Source: Geodermatophilus aquaeductus
GTDB lineage: Bacteria > Actinomycetota > Actinomycetes > Mycobacteriales > Geodermatophilaceae
DNA: 64,000 bases
Assembly (NCBI RefSeq): GCF_900182545.1
Contig: NZ_FXTJ01000005.1
Coordinates: forward strand, 310,001 to 374,000
Reading direction: 5' to 3'
Shown: piece by piece, positions 8,952-18,606 of the stretch
Position numbering within the stretch: position 1 is the first letter of the stretch
Layout: the number at the start of each line of letters is the position of its first letter
The notes under the pieces: generated by a model
Told to the model about the DNA's origin: nothing
Database searches by the model: none
Seen by the model: only the letters and a program-made list of their open reading frames with translations
Made by a program: the position numbers and the translations under genes

Positions 8952-11933
8952 TTAGCCGGTGGGTGTCGCCGGCGCCGCGGCGCCGCCCTGGGCGGCCTCG
9001 TAGGCCTCCGCGGCCCGCTGCAGGTCCTCCAGCGCCTGCCCCTGCGCGGCGAAGTCGCCGTTGCGCTGTGCGTCCTCCAGCCGCTGCAGGGCGGCGTCGA
9101 GGTCGGCCACCGCCTGGTCCAGCGCCGGGCTGGACCCGCTGCCGTCGTCGGCCGGCGGCGGGGTCGGCTCGGTGGGCGTCGTCGGCTCGGTGGGCGTCGT
9201 CGGCTCCTGGCTGTCCGGCGTGGTGCCGGCGTCGTCGGAGTCGGCGGCGGTGTCCCCCGCCCCGGCGCCGAACACCTGGTCCAGCGCCTCGGACAGCGTG
9301 TCGGCGTAGCCGACCCGGCCGCCGTAGTTGACCAGCACCTTGCGCAGCAGCGGGAAGGAGTTCTCCCCCGTCCCCTGCACGTACAGCGGCTGGACGTAGA
9401 GCAGGCCGTTGCCGCCGATCGGCAGGGTCAGCAGGTTGCCGAACACCGCGCGGGAGTCGCGGCTGTTGAACAGCGTCAGGTCCTGCGCGACCTCGTCGTC
9501 GGTGTTGAACGACTGCTGGACCTGCTGCGGTCCGCGGAAGGGCGTGTTGCCCGGCAGCCGCAGCACCTGGATCTTCCCGTAGGTCTCCGGGTCGCTCGAC
9601 GCGGAGATGAACGCCGAGAGGTTCTGCCGGCGGAACGCGTTGAGCGCGCTGGTCAGCTGGAAGGTCGCCCCCGGCTCGTCCGGACGCGCGGCGAGGATGT
9701 AGTACGGCGGCTGCGCCTCCTCGGTCTGCGTGTCCTGCGTCGGGTCCGACGGCACCGCCCAGCGGTCGTTCTGGCTGTAGAAGTCGCTGGGGTTGGTCAC
9801 GTGGTAGCGGGTGAGGATGTCGCGCTGCAGCTTGAACAGGTCCTCGGGGTAGCGCACGTGGGCGACGAGCTCGTCGCTCATGTCCCCCCGGGGCTGGATG
9901 GTGCCGGGGAACGCGGCCTCGTAGGCCTGCAGGACCGGGTCCTCGGGGTCCCACTCGTAGAGGGTCACGGTGCCGTTCTCCGCGTCGACCGTGGCCTTGA
10001 CCGAGTTGCGGATGTAGTTGAACTGCTCGTTCGGCAGTGCCGACGTGCCCTGGCCGGTGAGGGCGTCGGCCGCGGCCTCGCCGAGCTCCATCCGCTCGCT
10101 GTAGGGGTAGGCGTCCGACGTCGTGTAGCCGTCGAGGATCCAGGTGACCCGCCCGTCGATGACCGCCGGGTACGGGTCGCCGTCGACCTCGAGGAACGGC
10201 GCGGCCTTCTCCACCCGCTCGCGGGGGTCGCGGACGTAGAGCACCTTCGAGGCGTCGTTGACCGCGCCGGAGAGCAGGAAGTTGCGCTCGCGGTAGTAGA
10301 TGGCGAACGTCAGCTGCCGGAAGAAGCTGCCGATCGCGACGCCGCCCTCGCCGTCGTAGGTGTTGTTCACCTCGCCCTCGGAGCCGTCCTCGGGACGGTC
10401 GAACTCGCGCGCGTCGGCGCCCTCGGGCGCACCGACGACGGAGTAGTTGTCGTTGCCGATCAGCTCGCCGTAGTAGATGCGGCCCTGCTCGACCTCGATG
10501 TCGCCGGTGGTGGGCAGGTCGCGGCTGGTGAAGTTCGGCTCGCCGCCCTCGGCACCGGTGACCACCTGGTTGGCCGGCGCGGCCACGAAGCCGTTGCCGT
10601 GCGTGTAGACGGTGTGCCGGTTGATCCAGGTGTCCTGGTTCTCCGACAGGCTGTCGCTGTCGAGCTCGCGGACGGCGACGACGTAGTCGCGGGTCTCGCC
10701 GTCGATCGTGTACCGGTCGATGTCGAGCTTCTCGGGGAAGCCGTACACGTTGCGGATCTGCTGGCGAGCGGTGAACGTCCCGGCCAGCACGTTGGGGTCG
10801 AGCAGGCGGGCGTTGGGGATCGTCGCGTCGTCGGCCCGCAGCTGGGCGAGCGCGGCGTCGGTGTCGACGTCGTCGCCGGTGGCCTCCTGGGCGAAGTCCC
10901 GGTACTCGACGTCCTCGTCGGTCAGGCCGTAGGCCTGGCGGGTGGAGGCGATGGCCCGCTCGATGTAGTCGGCCTCGCGCTCGTTGGCGCTCGGGCGGAC
11001 CACGAACTGCTGGACGATCGCCGGGTAGGCCACGCCGATCACCAGGCTCGACAGCAGCAGCAGGACCAGCGCCGCGGCCGGCAGCCGGAAGTTGCGCACG
11101 ACGACGTTGGCGAAGAACGCGACCGCGCAGAAGGCCGCCGCGAACACCAGGATCGTCTTGGCCGGCAGCAGCGCGTTGACGTCGGTGTAGCTCGCGCCGC
11201 TGAACAGCTCACCGCGGTCGGAGTAGACCAGCCCGTAGCGGTCGAACCAGTAGGCCAGCGCCTTGAGCGCCACGAACAGGCCGAGCAGCACCGACAGCTG
11301 GACCATCGCCGCGCCGGTGAGCTTCTGCCCCGGCGTCTGCAGCCGCAGCCCGCCGAACACGTAGTGGGTGAGCAGCGAGCCGATCAGCGCCAGCAGCACG
11401 ATCGCGAAGCCGAAGCTCAGCAGCAGCCGGTAGAAGGGGTACTCGAAGACGAAGAACGACAGGTCCAGGCCGAACTCCGGATCGGTGTCCCCGAAGGGCA
11501 CCGCGTGCCGGAAGGTCAGCCACGTCTGCCAGCTGCCCTGCGCGGTGAAGCCGGCGAACAGGCCGACGACGACGGCGACGGCGCTGAGCACGAGCGTGCG
11601 GCGCGGCTCCAGCGACTGCCGGTAGCGCTCCAGGTTCTGCTGCTCCAGCGACATCGGCCGGAACGCCGGGCGGAAGCGGTAGGCCAGGTAGATCGCCAGC
11701 GCGGTCAGGCCGCCGGTGGCCACGCCGGCCACCGCGAACAGCAGCGCGCGCGTCTGGAGCTCGGTCCAGAAGACCTCGGTGTAGCCGGTCTCGTCGAACC
11801 AGAGGTAGTCGACGTAGACGTTGGTCAACGTCCCGATGGCCGTGAACAGCACCAGCAGCACGGCGATGGACCCGATGACCACCTTCGCGCGCCGCGACAG
11901 CGTCGGCACGGACACGGGGGGCCTCATGGCCAC
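8952..11933 (-). CDS. UPF0182 family large membrane protein
   Basis: A 993-residue protein. The first 330 residues hold about seven hydrophobic segments (for example [17 protein letters not shown] and [20 protein letters not shown]). A large, probably external, domain follows. The C-terminus is a Pro/Thr-rich stretch ([15 protein letters not shown]) and an Ala/Gln-rich coiled coil. This matches the UPF0182 family (Rv3193c in M. tuberculosis), whose function is not known to me. The GTG at 11933 is preceded by GGAG at a good distance; an ATG two codons later is also possible. It is transcribed towards its own terminator. Confidence 0.9.
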   Translation of the reverse strand: MAMRPPVSVPTLSRRAKVVIGSIAVLLVLFTAIGTLTNVYVDYLWFDETGYTEVFWTELQTRALLFAVAGVATGGLTALAIYLAYRFRPAFRPMSLEQQNLERYRQSLEPRRTLVLSAVAVVVGLFAGFTAQGSWQTWLTFRHAVPFGDTDPEFGLDLSFFVFEYPFYRLLLSFGFAIVLLALIGSLLTHYVFGGLRLQTPGQKLTGAAMVQLSVLLGLFVALKALAYWFDRYGLVYSDRGELFSGASYTDVNALLPAKTILVFAAAFCAVAFFANVVVRNFRLPAAALVLLLLSSLVIGVAYPAIVQQFVVRPSANEREADYIERAIASTRQAYGLTDEDVEYRDFAQEATGDDVDTDAALAQLRADDATIPNARLLDPNVLAGTFTARQQIRNVYGFPEKLDIDRYTIDGETRDYVVAVRELDSDSLSENQDTWINRHTVYTHGNGFVAAPANQVVTGAEGGEPNFTSRDLPTTGDIEVEQGRIYYGELIGNDNYSVVGAPEGADAREFDRPEDGSEGEVNNTYDGEGGVAIGSFFRQLTFAIYYRERNFLLSGAVNDASKVLYVRDPRERVEKAAPFLEVDGDPYPAVIDGRVTWILDGYTTSDAYPYSERMELGEAAADALTGQGTSALPNEQFNYIRNSVKATVDAENGTVTLYEWDPEDPVLQAYEAAFPGTIQPRGDMSDELVAHVRYPEDLFKLQRDILTRYHVTNPSDFYSQNDRWAVPSDPTQDTQTEEAQPPYYILAARPDEPGATFQLTSALNAFRRQNLSAFISASSDPETYGKIQVLRLPGNTPFRGPQQVQQSFNTDDEVAQDLTLFNSRDSRAVFGNLLTLPIGGNGLLYVQPLYVQGTGENSFPLLRKVLVNYGGRVGYADTLSEALDQVFGAGAGDTAADSDDAGTTPDSQEPTTPTEPTTPTEPTPPPADDGSGSSPALDQAVADLDAALQRLEDAQRNGDFAAQGQALEDLQRAAEAYEAAQGGAAAPATPTG

Positions 11934-12175
11934 GAGCGGTCTCCTTCAGTTGCAGGCGCGGCGAGCACCGGGGGTGCACCGCCGCGGTGGGGCGACCGCG
12001 GGCGGTCGTACGTGTGCGGGACGGACTGCGTCGGCACGGGCGCCGGGCCGGCGCAGGACCATCCGGTGACGCCCTAGCCAACGCTCGGCGCGGCACCGGG
12101 TTCCCCGCGGCCCCCGTGCTGGCCGACAGCTTCCCCCACGCACCGGGGTGTGCGCCCGCACGGTCCCCCGTCCGG

Positions 12176-13201
12176 TCAGCAGCCGACGGGGGTGCGGCCC
12201 TCCCGCACGTCCTCCAGCGCAGTCAGGGCGTCGTCGAGGGTGCCGATCCGGGCCAGGGTCAGCCCGGTGGCCGGGGAACCGAGGGCGTCGGCGCAGTTGT
12301 CGGCCGGGACGAGGAAGAGCTCGGCGCCGATCTCCTGCGCGGCGACCATCTTCAGCTGGATCCCGCCGATCGGGCCGACGGTGCCCTCGGGGTCGATCGT
12401 GCCGCTGCCGGCCACCACCGCGCCCTCGGTGAGGTCGGTGTCGCCGACGAGGTCGAGGATGCCCAGCGTGAGCATGAGCCCCGCCGAGGGGCCGCCGACG
12501 TCGGCCACGTCGATGTCGACGTCGAAGGGCGCCGAGGGCTGCTCGCGGACGGTGACGCCGAGCACCGAGCCCTCCCGGTCCGGCGCCTCCCCCGTGGTGA
12601 CCGTGGCCGTGCCCGGCTGCCCGAGCCGGGTGTAGGCCACCTGCACGGTCGAGCCGGCCGGGATCGCGGTGAGGACGGTGGCCAGCGTGGCGGAGTCCGG
12701 CGTGGCCTGTCCGTCCACCGACTCGATCGCGTCGTTCTCCTCGAGCAGCCCGTCGGAGGGCGAGTCCTCGCCGGAGATGCTGCGGACGACGACCTTCACC
12801 GGGAAGCCGAGCTCGCCGAGCGCCGCGGCCTCGGCCGACTCCTCGGAGGTGAGGAAGGCCTGCCGGTTGGCCCGCTCGATCTCGTCCGGGGTCTGGTCGG
12901 GCGGGTACACCGACTCCTCGGGCACCACGCTGACCTCGTCGTCGAACCAGCCGCGGACCGCCTCGACCAGGCTCAGCCCCGCCCGGCCGACGCCGACGGT
13001 GGTCAGGTTGAGGTTCCCGTCGACGTCGTTGCGGTCGCGGCCGCGGACGGTGATGACCGGGTCGCCGTCGATGTCGCCGAGGGTGTTGAAGGTGGGGCCG
13101 GGGACCTGCGCGACGTAGGGCACGGGCAGGGCCGCGCCGAGGACCCCGGCGACGAGCAGCAGCACCACACCGACGGCGAGGACGGCGATCCGACGGGTCA
13201 C
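12176..13201 (-). CDS. PDZ domain S16 (Lon-type) serine protease, YlbL-like
   Basis: A 341-residue membrane-anchored protease. It has one N-terminal membrane segment (IAVLAVGVVLLLVAGVLGAAL), a PDZ domain near residues 130-190, and a Lon-type proteolytic domain. The catalytic Ser is in VGGPSAGLMLTLG and the Lys in GGIQLKMVAA. It corresponds to Rv3194c/YlbL. The active site faces outside the membrane. The start is a GTG at 13201. It diverges from the DUF2342 gene, and the two share a 107-bp promoter region. Confidence 0.92.
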   Translation of the reverse strand: MTRRIAVLAVGVVLLLVAGVLGAALPVPYVAQVPGPTFNTLGDIDGDPVITVRGRDRNDVDGNLNLTTVGVGRAGLSLVEAVRGWFDDEVSVVPEESVYPPDQTPDEIERANRQAFLTSEESAEAAALGELGFPVKVVVRSISGEDSPSDGLLEENDAIESVDGQATPDSATLATVLTAIPAGSTVQVAYTRLGQPGTATVTTGEAPDREGSVLGVTVREQPSAPFDVDIDVADVGGPSAGLMLTLGILDLVGDTDLTEGAVVAGSGTIDPEGTVGPIGGIQLKMVAAQEIGAELFLVPADNCADALGSPATGLTLARIGTLDDALTALEDVREGRTPVGC

Positions 13202-13308
13202 GACCGGCCAGCTTAGGTGCCGTCCCTGTCCGGCCCGTCCGCCGAGAGCGGACAGGAGCGGCCCCGATCCGTCCGCTCCGGCGTGATCACGCGTCTACCG
13301 TGGGGGGC

Positions 13309-14694
13309 ATGAGCGACGTGCCGTTCGGCTTCGGACCTCCCGACCGCGACCCGGAGCGCCGGGACCAGCCGGGCTCGGGCGACCCGTTCGGTTTCGGGGC
13401 GCTGTTCGGGTTCGGCGGCCCGGGCGGTGCGGGCGGCGGCAGCCCGGAGGACCTCCTGGGCAAGATGCCGCTGTTCGCCGAGCTGCAGAAGCTCATGAAC
13501 TGGTCGGGCGGGCCGGTCAACTGGGACCTCGCCCGCCAGGGGGCGATCAGCTCGCTGGCCACCGGTACCCAGCCGACGTCGGAGGCCGAGCGGGCCGCCG
13601 TCGCCGAGGCCGTGCGCCTGGCCGACCTGTGGCTCGACCAGGTCACCGACCTCCCCTCGGGCGCCGACCGGCCGCTGGCCTGGTCGCGGGTCGAGTGGGT
13701 CGAGCAGACCCTGCCGGCGTGGAGCGCGCTCATCGACCCGCTCGCCGAGAAGGTCGTGGCCGCGATGACCGCCGCGCTGCCGCAGGAGGCCATGGCGATG
13801 GCCGGCCCGCTCGCCGGGATCATGGGCCAGATGGGCGGCCTGATGTTCGGCGCCCAGGTCGGCCAGGCCCTCGGCCGGCTGGCCGGTGAGGTGGTCACCG
13901 GCACCGAGGTCGGGCTGCCGCTGGCGCCCGCCGGGTCGGCGGTGCTCGTCCCCCAGAACGTGGCCGCGTTCGCCGAGGGTCTCGACCGCCCCGCCGACGA
14001 GGTCCGCCTCTTCCTGGCGCTGCGCGAGGCCGCCTCCCTGCGGCTGTTCGCCCACGTGCCGTGGCTGCGCCAGCAGCTGCACGACGCCGTCCACGCCTAC
14101 GCCCGCGGCATCACCATCGACCGCGAGGCGATCGAGCGCGGCCTCACCGAGGCGATGGGATCGATGGAGGGTGGCTTCGACCCGTCCAACCCCGAGGCCA
14201 TCCAGGAGCTGCTCGGCAGCGGCCTGCTGGAGCCGGAGGAGACGCCGGAGCAGCAGATGGCGCTGCGCCGGCTGGAGACCCTGCTCGCGCTGGTCGAGGG
14301 CTGGGTGGACGCCGTCGTGGCCGCGGCCGCCGGTGAGCGGCTGCCCGGGCACGGGGCGCTGGCCGAGACGATGCGCCGCCGTCGCGCCTCCGGCGGGCCG
14401 GCCGAGCAGACCTTCGCCACGCTGGTCGGCCTGCAGCTGCGCCCGCGCCGGCTGCGCGACGCCGCCACCGTGTGGGGCGCGATGGCGCAGCGGTACGGCA
14501 CGGCCGAGCGGGACCGCCTCTGGTCGCACCCGGACCTGCTGCCCACGTCCGACGACCTCGACGAGCCGCTGGACTTCGTGGCCCGTCAGGGGATCGACGA
14601 CGAGCTGCGCGCCTTCAGCGCCGAGGACGCCGGCACCGACAACGACACGGACACCGACACCACCCCGCCGGACGACGACTCCCCGGCTCGCTGA
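13309..14694 (+). CDS. DUF2342 family protein (annotated zinc-dependent metalloprotease)
   Basis: A 461-residue acidic protein of the actinobacterial DUF2342/TIGR03624 family (Rv3195). It is often called a zinc-dependent metalloprotease, but no clear HExxH is visible here, so the enzymatic label is doubtful. The N-terminus is rich in GFG repeats (PFGFGPPD, DPFGFGALFGFGG). A hydrophobic Met/Gly helix follows (LAGIMGQMGGLMFGAQVGQALG). The C-terminus is a run of Asp/Thr. I prefer the ATG at 13309 over a GTG 9 bases earlier, because GGGGGG precedes it and the MSD start is typical of relatives. Confidence 0.8.
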   Translation: MSDVPFGFGPPDRDPERRDQPGSGDPFGFGALFGFGGPGGAGGGSPEDLLGKMPLFAELQKLMNWSGGPVNWDLARQGAISSLATGTQPTSEAERAAVAEAVRLADLWLDQVTDLPSGADRPLAWSRVEWVEQTLPAWSALIDPLAEKVVAAMTAALPQEAMAMAGPLAGIMGQMGGLMFGAQVGQALGRLAGEVVTGTEVGLPLAPAGSAVLVPQNVAAFAEGLDRPADEVRLFLALREAASLRLFAHVPWLRQQLHDAVHAYARGITIDREAIERGLTEAMGSMEGGFDPSNPEAIQELLGSGLLEPEETPEQQMALRRLETLLALVEGWVDAVVAAAAGERLPGHGALAETMRRRRASGGPAEQTFATLVGLQLRPRRLRDAATVWGAMAQRYGTAERDRLWSHPDLLPTSDDLDEPLDFVARQGIDDELRAFSAEDAGTDNDTDTDTTPPDDDSPAR

Positions 14695-14771
14695 GGACGC
14701 CCTGCGAGGCGCCGCGAGGAGTGGGGGCCGGAGGCTCCCGCGATCGAGTGGCGGAAGCGGCTCCACGCACG

Positions 14772-14815
14772 TCGGGGACGGCACCTGGCCGCAGTGTCGG
14801 CCGGTAGGCCGACGA
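14772..14815. repeat. Dispersed palindromic repeat, copy 1
   Basis: The stretch GGGGACGGCACCTGGCCGC followed by the palindrome GTCGGCCGGTAGGCCGAC (14796-14813, 7-bp arms) recurs almost unchanged at 27470-27726. Here it lies between the convergent ends of the DUF2342 and YgjP-like genes, where the palindrome could act as a terminator. The preceding 70 bases also resemble the longer repeat unit (CGGAGGCTCCCGCG compared with CGGAGGGTCCTCGC). Confidence 0.7.
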
Positions 14816-14828
14816 GGTGCCTGGCACC

Positions 14829-15407
14829 TCAATCCACGAGGTCGTCGTCCCCGCCGCCGCCGTCGGCCCGGACGGACTCCACGCCCTCGAGGAAGCCGCG
14901 GGCCCGCTCGGCGCGCGGGTAGCGGGTCACCAGCGCCCAGAAGCGGGCATCGTGGCTGGGCTCGATCAGGTGCGCGAGCTCGTGGACGAGCACGTAGTCG
15001 ACGACGTACTCCGGCATCGACCGCAGCCGGCTCGACAGCCGGATGCTGCCGTCGGCCGGCGTGCACGAGCCCCAGCGGCGCTGCTGGTTGTCCACCCACC
15101 GGACGCTGGCAGGCTGCGGGACGCCGTCGAGGTGCGCGGCCGACAGCGCCCGCGCACGGACCATGAGCTCCTCGTCGCCGCCCAGCGACCTCCGCCGGCG
15201 CTCCTCGCGGGTCTGCAGCTTGGCCACCATCTGCGCCACCCAGCGCCGCTCCTCGGCGGGGGTGAAGGCCGCCGGGATGAGCACGACCGTCCGCCCGGAC
15301 TCCTGGTAGGCGGTCACCGTCCGACGGCGGCGCGCGCTGCGGCGCACCTCGACCGGCCCGCTCGTCGAGAGGGGGCCGCGCGAGGGGTCGGAGGTGGAAC
15401 CGGGCAC
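14829..15407 (-). CDS. YgjP-like metal-dependent hydrolase
   Basis: About 192 residues. VLVHELAHLIEPSHDARFW gives a zinc site HExxH plus a downstream His, and NQQRRWGSCTPADGSIRLS is the other family signature (DUF45/YgjP). Members are zinc peptidases related to WLM/SprT proteins. The reading frame stays open 369 bases further upstream, but that part is low-complexity and unlike the family. I therefore place the start near the GTG at 15407; the exact start is uncertain. Confidence 0.8.
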   Translation of the reverse strand: MPGSTSDPSRGPLSTSGPVEVRRSARRRRTVTAYQESGRTVVLIPAAFTPAEERRWVAQMVAKLQTREERRRRSLGGDEELMVRARALSAAHLDGVPQPASVRWVDNQQRRWGSCTPADGSIRLSSRLRSMPEYVVDYVLVHELAHLIEPSHDARFWALVTRYPRAERARGFLEGVESVRADGGGGDDDLVD

Positions 15408-15480
15408 GGGAGGACCGTAGCCACCGCCGGACGTCGATGCGCCCGGGGGCGCCACCCGCTCGGGTACGAGTCGCACGGAC

Positions 15481-16009
15481 GGTGGACAGCCGGCGCCCGC
15501 TCCGGGATGCCGTCCGTCCACAACCGTCCGGAGGGCATCCCCGCAGGTGACGGTCGCATGGCCGGCGCGGGACCACCGGGTGGCCACCGGCCCCTCCCCC
15601 GGCTGCACACAGGGACACGCCGACGGGTCCCCACCGTCTCCACAGGTCTGTCCACAGGCTGTGGGAACCGCGTCGTCCCGACTCCCCCGGCCGCGCCGGA
15701 CGGACGGGATCGTCCGGGTAGCGTTTCGCGGAGGACGGCGCCCGGACGGGGGCCGAGCAGCTGAGGGAGGGGGCACCGTGGCGGAGAGCTACAACGGCTA
15801 CTGCGTGAAGTGCAAGGAGAAGCGGGACTTCGACGGCGAGGTCAAGGTCAGCGAGTCCGGTCGCCGGATGGCCCAGGGCACCTGCCCGGTCTGCGGCACC
15901 AAGATGAACCGGATCCTCGGCAAGGCGTAAGAGCCTCCCGGCTGTCGAGACGGCGGCGTCCCGCACGGCGGGCGCCGCCGTCGTCGTCTCCGGTCCCGCC
16001 TGTGGACGA
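15481..16009. promoter_or_regulatory. Cluster of DnaA-box-like 9-mers
   Basis: Three 9-mers fit the pattern YYRTCCACA: CCGTCCACA (15514-15522), CTGTCCACA (15648-15656) and, on the minus strand, TCGTCCACA (16009-16001). CTGTCCACC (15489-15481, minus) and GTCTCCACA (15636-15644) are near matches. They flank the small DUF5679 gene. The 370 bases from 15408 to 15777 hold no gene that I can support. Confidence 0.4.
15778..15930 (+). CDS. DUF5679 small zinc-ribbon protein
   Basis: A 50-residue protein starting at GTG 15778, after GAGGGAGGGGG. Two CxxC pairs (CVKCKEK and CPVCGTK) should bind one zinc. It ends in a basic MNRILGKA. It matches the short actinobacterial DUF5679 family, whose role is unknown to me. 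It lies between two putative DnaA-box-like sites and just before the ThiF-like gene. Confidence 0.85.
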   Translation: MAESYNGYCVKCKEKRDFDGEVKVSESGRRMAQGTCPVCGTKMNRILGKA

Positions 16010-16048
16010 CGCCGGCGCGACCGGGCCCGCGGCTGCGACCCTGCCCGG

Positions 16049-17101
16049 GTGTCCGACACCGCCCACCCCCTCCTGCCCCCGGGCACGCCGCTGCTGCGGC
16101 GCTCCGCCGACGCCGTCCAGGTCGGCGGGGTCGACGGCGGGGACGGCGTCCTCGTGGGCTCGGCCCCCGCCGCGGTCACCGCACTGCTGCGCGGCCTCGA
16201 CGGCCGGCGCACCCAGGGGGCCGTCGTCGCCGACGCCGCCGACGCCGGTCTGGAACCCCGCTCGGTCGCTGCCCTCCTCGACCACCTCCGCGTCACCGGG
16301 GCGTTGGTCGACCTCGACGCCGCCGACCTGCTGGCCTCCGACGCCGGGCCGGCCGCCGCGGCCCGCACCGCCGCCGAACTGCCCGCCGCCCGCGATCCCG
16401 ACGGCGCGGTGCGCTGGCACGTCCGGCGCCGGGCGTCAGTCGTGGTCGAGGGCGCCACCCGGGTCGGCGTCCCGCTGGCCACGCTGCTGGCCGCCAGCGG
16501 CGTGGGCCGGGTCGGCGTCCGCGACGACGGCGTGGCCACCGCGGGCGACGCCGTCGCCGGCGGACTGGCCGCCTCCGACGAGGGCCGGCCGCGGGCGCTC
16601 GCCGCCGCCGACGCCGTCCGCCGCGCCAGCCCGCTGACCGACCTGCGCCCCCTGCCGCCGGGCACCGCCCCCGACCTCGTGGTCCTCGCCCGCCCGTGGG
16701 CGGCCTCCGACCCCCTGCTCGCCGGCCTGCAGGACGCCGGCGTCGCGCACCTGGTGGCCACCGTCCGCGGGGACACCGGCGTCGTCGGCCCGCTGGTGGT
16801 CCCGGGGGTCACCAGCTGCCTGCGCTGCGCCGACCTGCACCGCCGCGACGCCGACCCGCACTGGCCGGTGCTCGCCGCCCAGCTCACCGCGGCCGGCGCG
16901 CCGGGCGGGGCCACCCTCACCTGCTGGGCGACGGCGGTGGTCGCGGCGCAGCAGGCCCTGGCCTACCTCGACGGCAGCGGCAGCCCGGCGGCGCTCTCGG
17001 CGTCGGTGGAGCTGTGCCCGCCGGGGCTGGTGCCGCGGCTGCGGCGCCGGCCGGCGCACCCCTCCTGCGGGTGCACGGGCGCCACCAGTCCCTCCGGGTG
17101 A
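16049..17101 (+). CDS. ThiF/E1-like protein with degenerate nucleotide site
   Basis: A 350-residue protein of the ThiF/E1 superfamily, of the kind found beside the ABC1 kinase in actinobacteria (about the Rv3196 position). The Rossmann start reads VVVEGATRVGVPLATLLAASGVG, so the usual GxGGxG ATP loop is not kept. The zinc cysteines are kept: SCLRCADLHR and HPSCGCTG. The N-terminal 130 residues resemble the winged-helix/leader-binding part of cyclodehydratase partner proteins. It probably has a structural or peptide-binding role rather than adenylation, which is inference. The start is a GTG at 16049. Confidence 0.65.
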   Translation: MSDTAHPLLPPGTPLLRRSADAVQVGGVDGGDGVLVGSAPAAVTALLRGLDGRRTQGAVVADAADAGLEPRSVAALLDHLRVTGALVDLDAADLLASDAGPAAAARTAAELPAARDPDGAVRWHVRRRASVVVEGATRVGVPLATLLAASGVGRVGVRDDGVATAGDAVAGGLAASDEGRPRALAAADAVRRASPLTDLRPLPPGTAPDLVVLARPWAASDPLLAGLQDAGVAHLVATVRGDTGVVGPLVVPGVTSCLRCADLHRRDADPHWPVLAAQLTAAGAPGGATLTCWATAVVAAQQALAYLDGSGSPAALSASVELCPPGLVPRLRRRPAHPSCGCTGATSPSG

Positions 17102-17154
17102 CGGCGGACACGCTCCACCAGCGGTCCGGGCACCGCGTCGGGGACAATGGGAGC

Positions 17155-18477
17155 GTGACCGACGACGCACGGGGGATCCCCAGGGGCTCGATCTCGCGCA
17201 CCGCGCGGCTGGCCTCGCTGCCCCTCGGTGCGGCGGGCCGCGCGACGCTCGGCATCGGCAAGCGGCTGTCGGGCCAGTCGCCCGACGCCGTGACCGCCGA
17301 GCTGCAGCAGCGCACCGCCGAGCAGCTGTTCGCCGTCCTCGGCCAGCTCAAGGGCGGCGCGATGAAGCTCGGCCAGACGCTGTCGGTGTTCGAGGCCGCG
17401 GTCCCCGAGGAGGTGGCCGCGCCCTACCGGCAGGCGCTGGTCAAGCTCCAGGAGGAGGCGCCCCCGATGCCGGTGCGCACCGTGCACGCGGTGCTCGCCC
17501 AGCAGCTCGGCGGGACGTGGCGCACCCGGTTCCGCGAGTTCGACGACCAGCCGGCCGCGGCGGCGAGCATCGGCCAGGTGCACCGCGCCACCTGGCGCGA
17601 CGGCCGCGACGTCGCCGTCAAGATCCAGTACCCGGGTGCGGCCACCGCGCTGATGGCCGACCTCAACCAACTGGCCCGCTTCGCCCGCCTGTTCGCCGCG
17701 GTGTTCCCCGGCATGGACGTCAAGCCGCTCATCGCCGAGCTCAAGGCCCGGGTGGTCGAGGAGCTCGACTACGGGCTGGAGGCCGACGCGCAACGGCAGT
17801 TCTCCGCCGCCTACGCGGGCGACCCGGAGATCGTCGTCCCGCGCGTGGTGGCCAGCGCGCCCAAGGTGATCGTCTCCGAGTGGCTGGAGGGCCTGCCGCT
17901 GTCCCGGGTCATCACCGACGGCACCCGCGAGCAGCGCGACCGCGCCGGCCACCTCATGGCGCAGCTGCACTTCTCCGCGCCGAGCCGGGCCGGGCTGCTG
18001 CACGCCGACCCGCACCCGGGCAACTTCCGGCTCGTCGACGGCGACCGGCTCGGCGTCATCGACTTCGGCGCCACCGCGCGGCTCCCCGACGGGCTGCCCG
18101 AGCCGATCGGCCGCCTGGTCCGGTGGGCCCTCGAGGGCCGCGCCGAGGAGGTGCTGACCGACCTGCGCGCCGAGGGGTTCGTCCGGCCGGGGATCCAGGT
18201 CGACGCCCAGGCCGTGCTCGACTACCTGCGGCCGATGCTCGAGCCGATCGAGAGCGCGACCTTCCGCTTCACCCGCGCCTGGATGCAGGAGCAGGCCGCC
18301 CGCCTCGCCGACCCCCGCAGCGAGGCCAACAAGCTGGGCCGCCTACTCAACCTGCCCCCGGCCTACCTGCTCATCCACCGGGTGACGGTCGGCTCCATCG
18401 GCGTGCTCTGCCAGCTCGACGCCGCCGCCGGCTACCGCGGCGTCCTCGAGGAGTGGCTGCCCGGCTTCAAGGCCTGA
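17155..18477 (+). CDS. ABC1/AarF/UbiB family atypical kinase
   Basis: A 440-residue protein of the ABC1 family (Rv3197). Signatures are the KxGQ-type KLGQTLSVFE, the Ala-rich loop AAASIGQVHRA, VAVKIQYPG with the lysine, LLHADPHPGNFRL and VIDFGATARLP. Family members bind ATP in an unusual kinase fold and are linked to quinone or lipid metabolism. In mycobacteria the gene next to whiB7 has been tied to macrolide resistance. The GTG start at 17155 has GACAAT ending 7 bases upstream and no ribosome site, which suggests a leaderless mRNA. Confidence 0.9.
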   Translation: MTDDARGIPRGSISRTARLASLPLGAAGRATLGIGKRLSGQSPDAVTAELQQRTAEQLFAVLGQLKGGAMKLGQTLSVFEAAVPEEVAAPYRQALVKLQEEAPPMPVRTVHAVLAQQLGGTWRTRFREFDDQPAAAASIGQVHRATWRDGRDVAVKIQYPGAATALMADLNQLARFARLFAAVFPGMDVKPLIAELKARVVEELDYGLEADAQRQFSAAYAGDPEIVVPRVVASAPKVIVSEWLEGLPLSRVITDGTREQRDRAGHLMAQLHFSAPSRAGLLHADPHPGNFRLVDGDRLGVIDFGATARLPDGLPEPIGRLVRWALEGRAEEVLTDLRAEGFVRPGIQVDAQAVLDYLRPMLEPIESATFRFTRAWMQEQAARLADPRSEANKLGRLLNLPPAYLLIHRVTVGSIGVLCQLDAAAGYRGVLEEWLPGFKA

Positions 18478-18515
18478 GGAGTTCCTCCGGGGAGCCGGAG
18501 GGACCCCGACGACAG

Positions 18516-18560
18516 GAGGCCGGGCCCCCGACGCACCGGGAGCGTCGGGAGCCCGGCCTC
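18516..18560. terminator. Bidirectional terminator after the ABC1 kinase gene
   Basis: A 19-bp stem with one mismatch (18516-18534 and 18542-18560) and a 7-base loop, between the convergent ends of the ABC1 kinase gene and the small gene at 18607. Confidence 0.8.
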
Positions 18561-18606
18561 GACCGGAGGGGTCCGGCGCAGGGCCGGACCAGGGATGGCC
18601 CCGCCC

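Noticed and set aside
9160..9215. Short tandem repeat in the UPF0182 gene
   Set aside because: It is an in-frame PTTPTE repeat in a disordered linker, a normal feature of such tails.
8838..12077. A 1079-codon plus-strand open frame opposite the UPF0182 gene
   Set aside because: UPF0182 on the minus strand has membrane segments and family motifs; the plus frame is compositional.
15408..15777. Extension of the YgjP-like gene upstream of 15407
   Set aside because: The extra 123 codons are low-complexity, unlike the family, and overlap the DnaA-box-like sites and intergenic sequence.
13213..16920. A 1235-codon minus-strand open frame across several genes
   Set aside because: It crosses the DUF2342, DUF5679 and ThiF-like genes, all with recognisable motifs, and shows no domain of its own.
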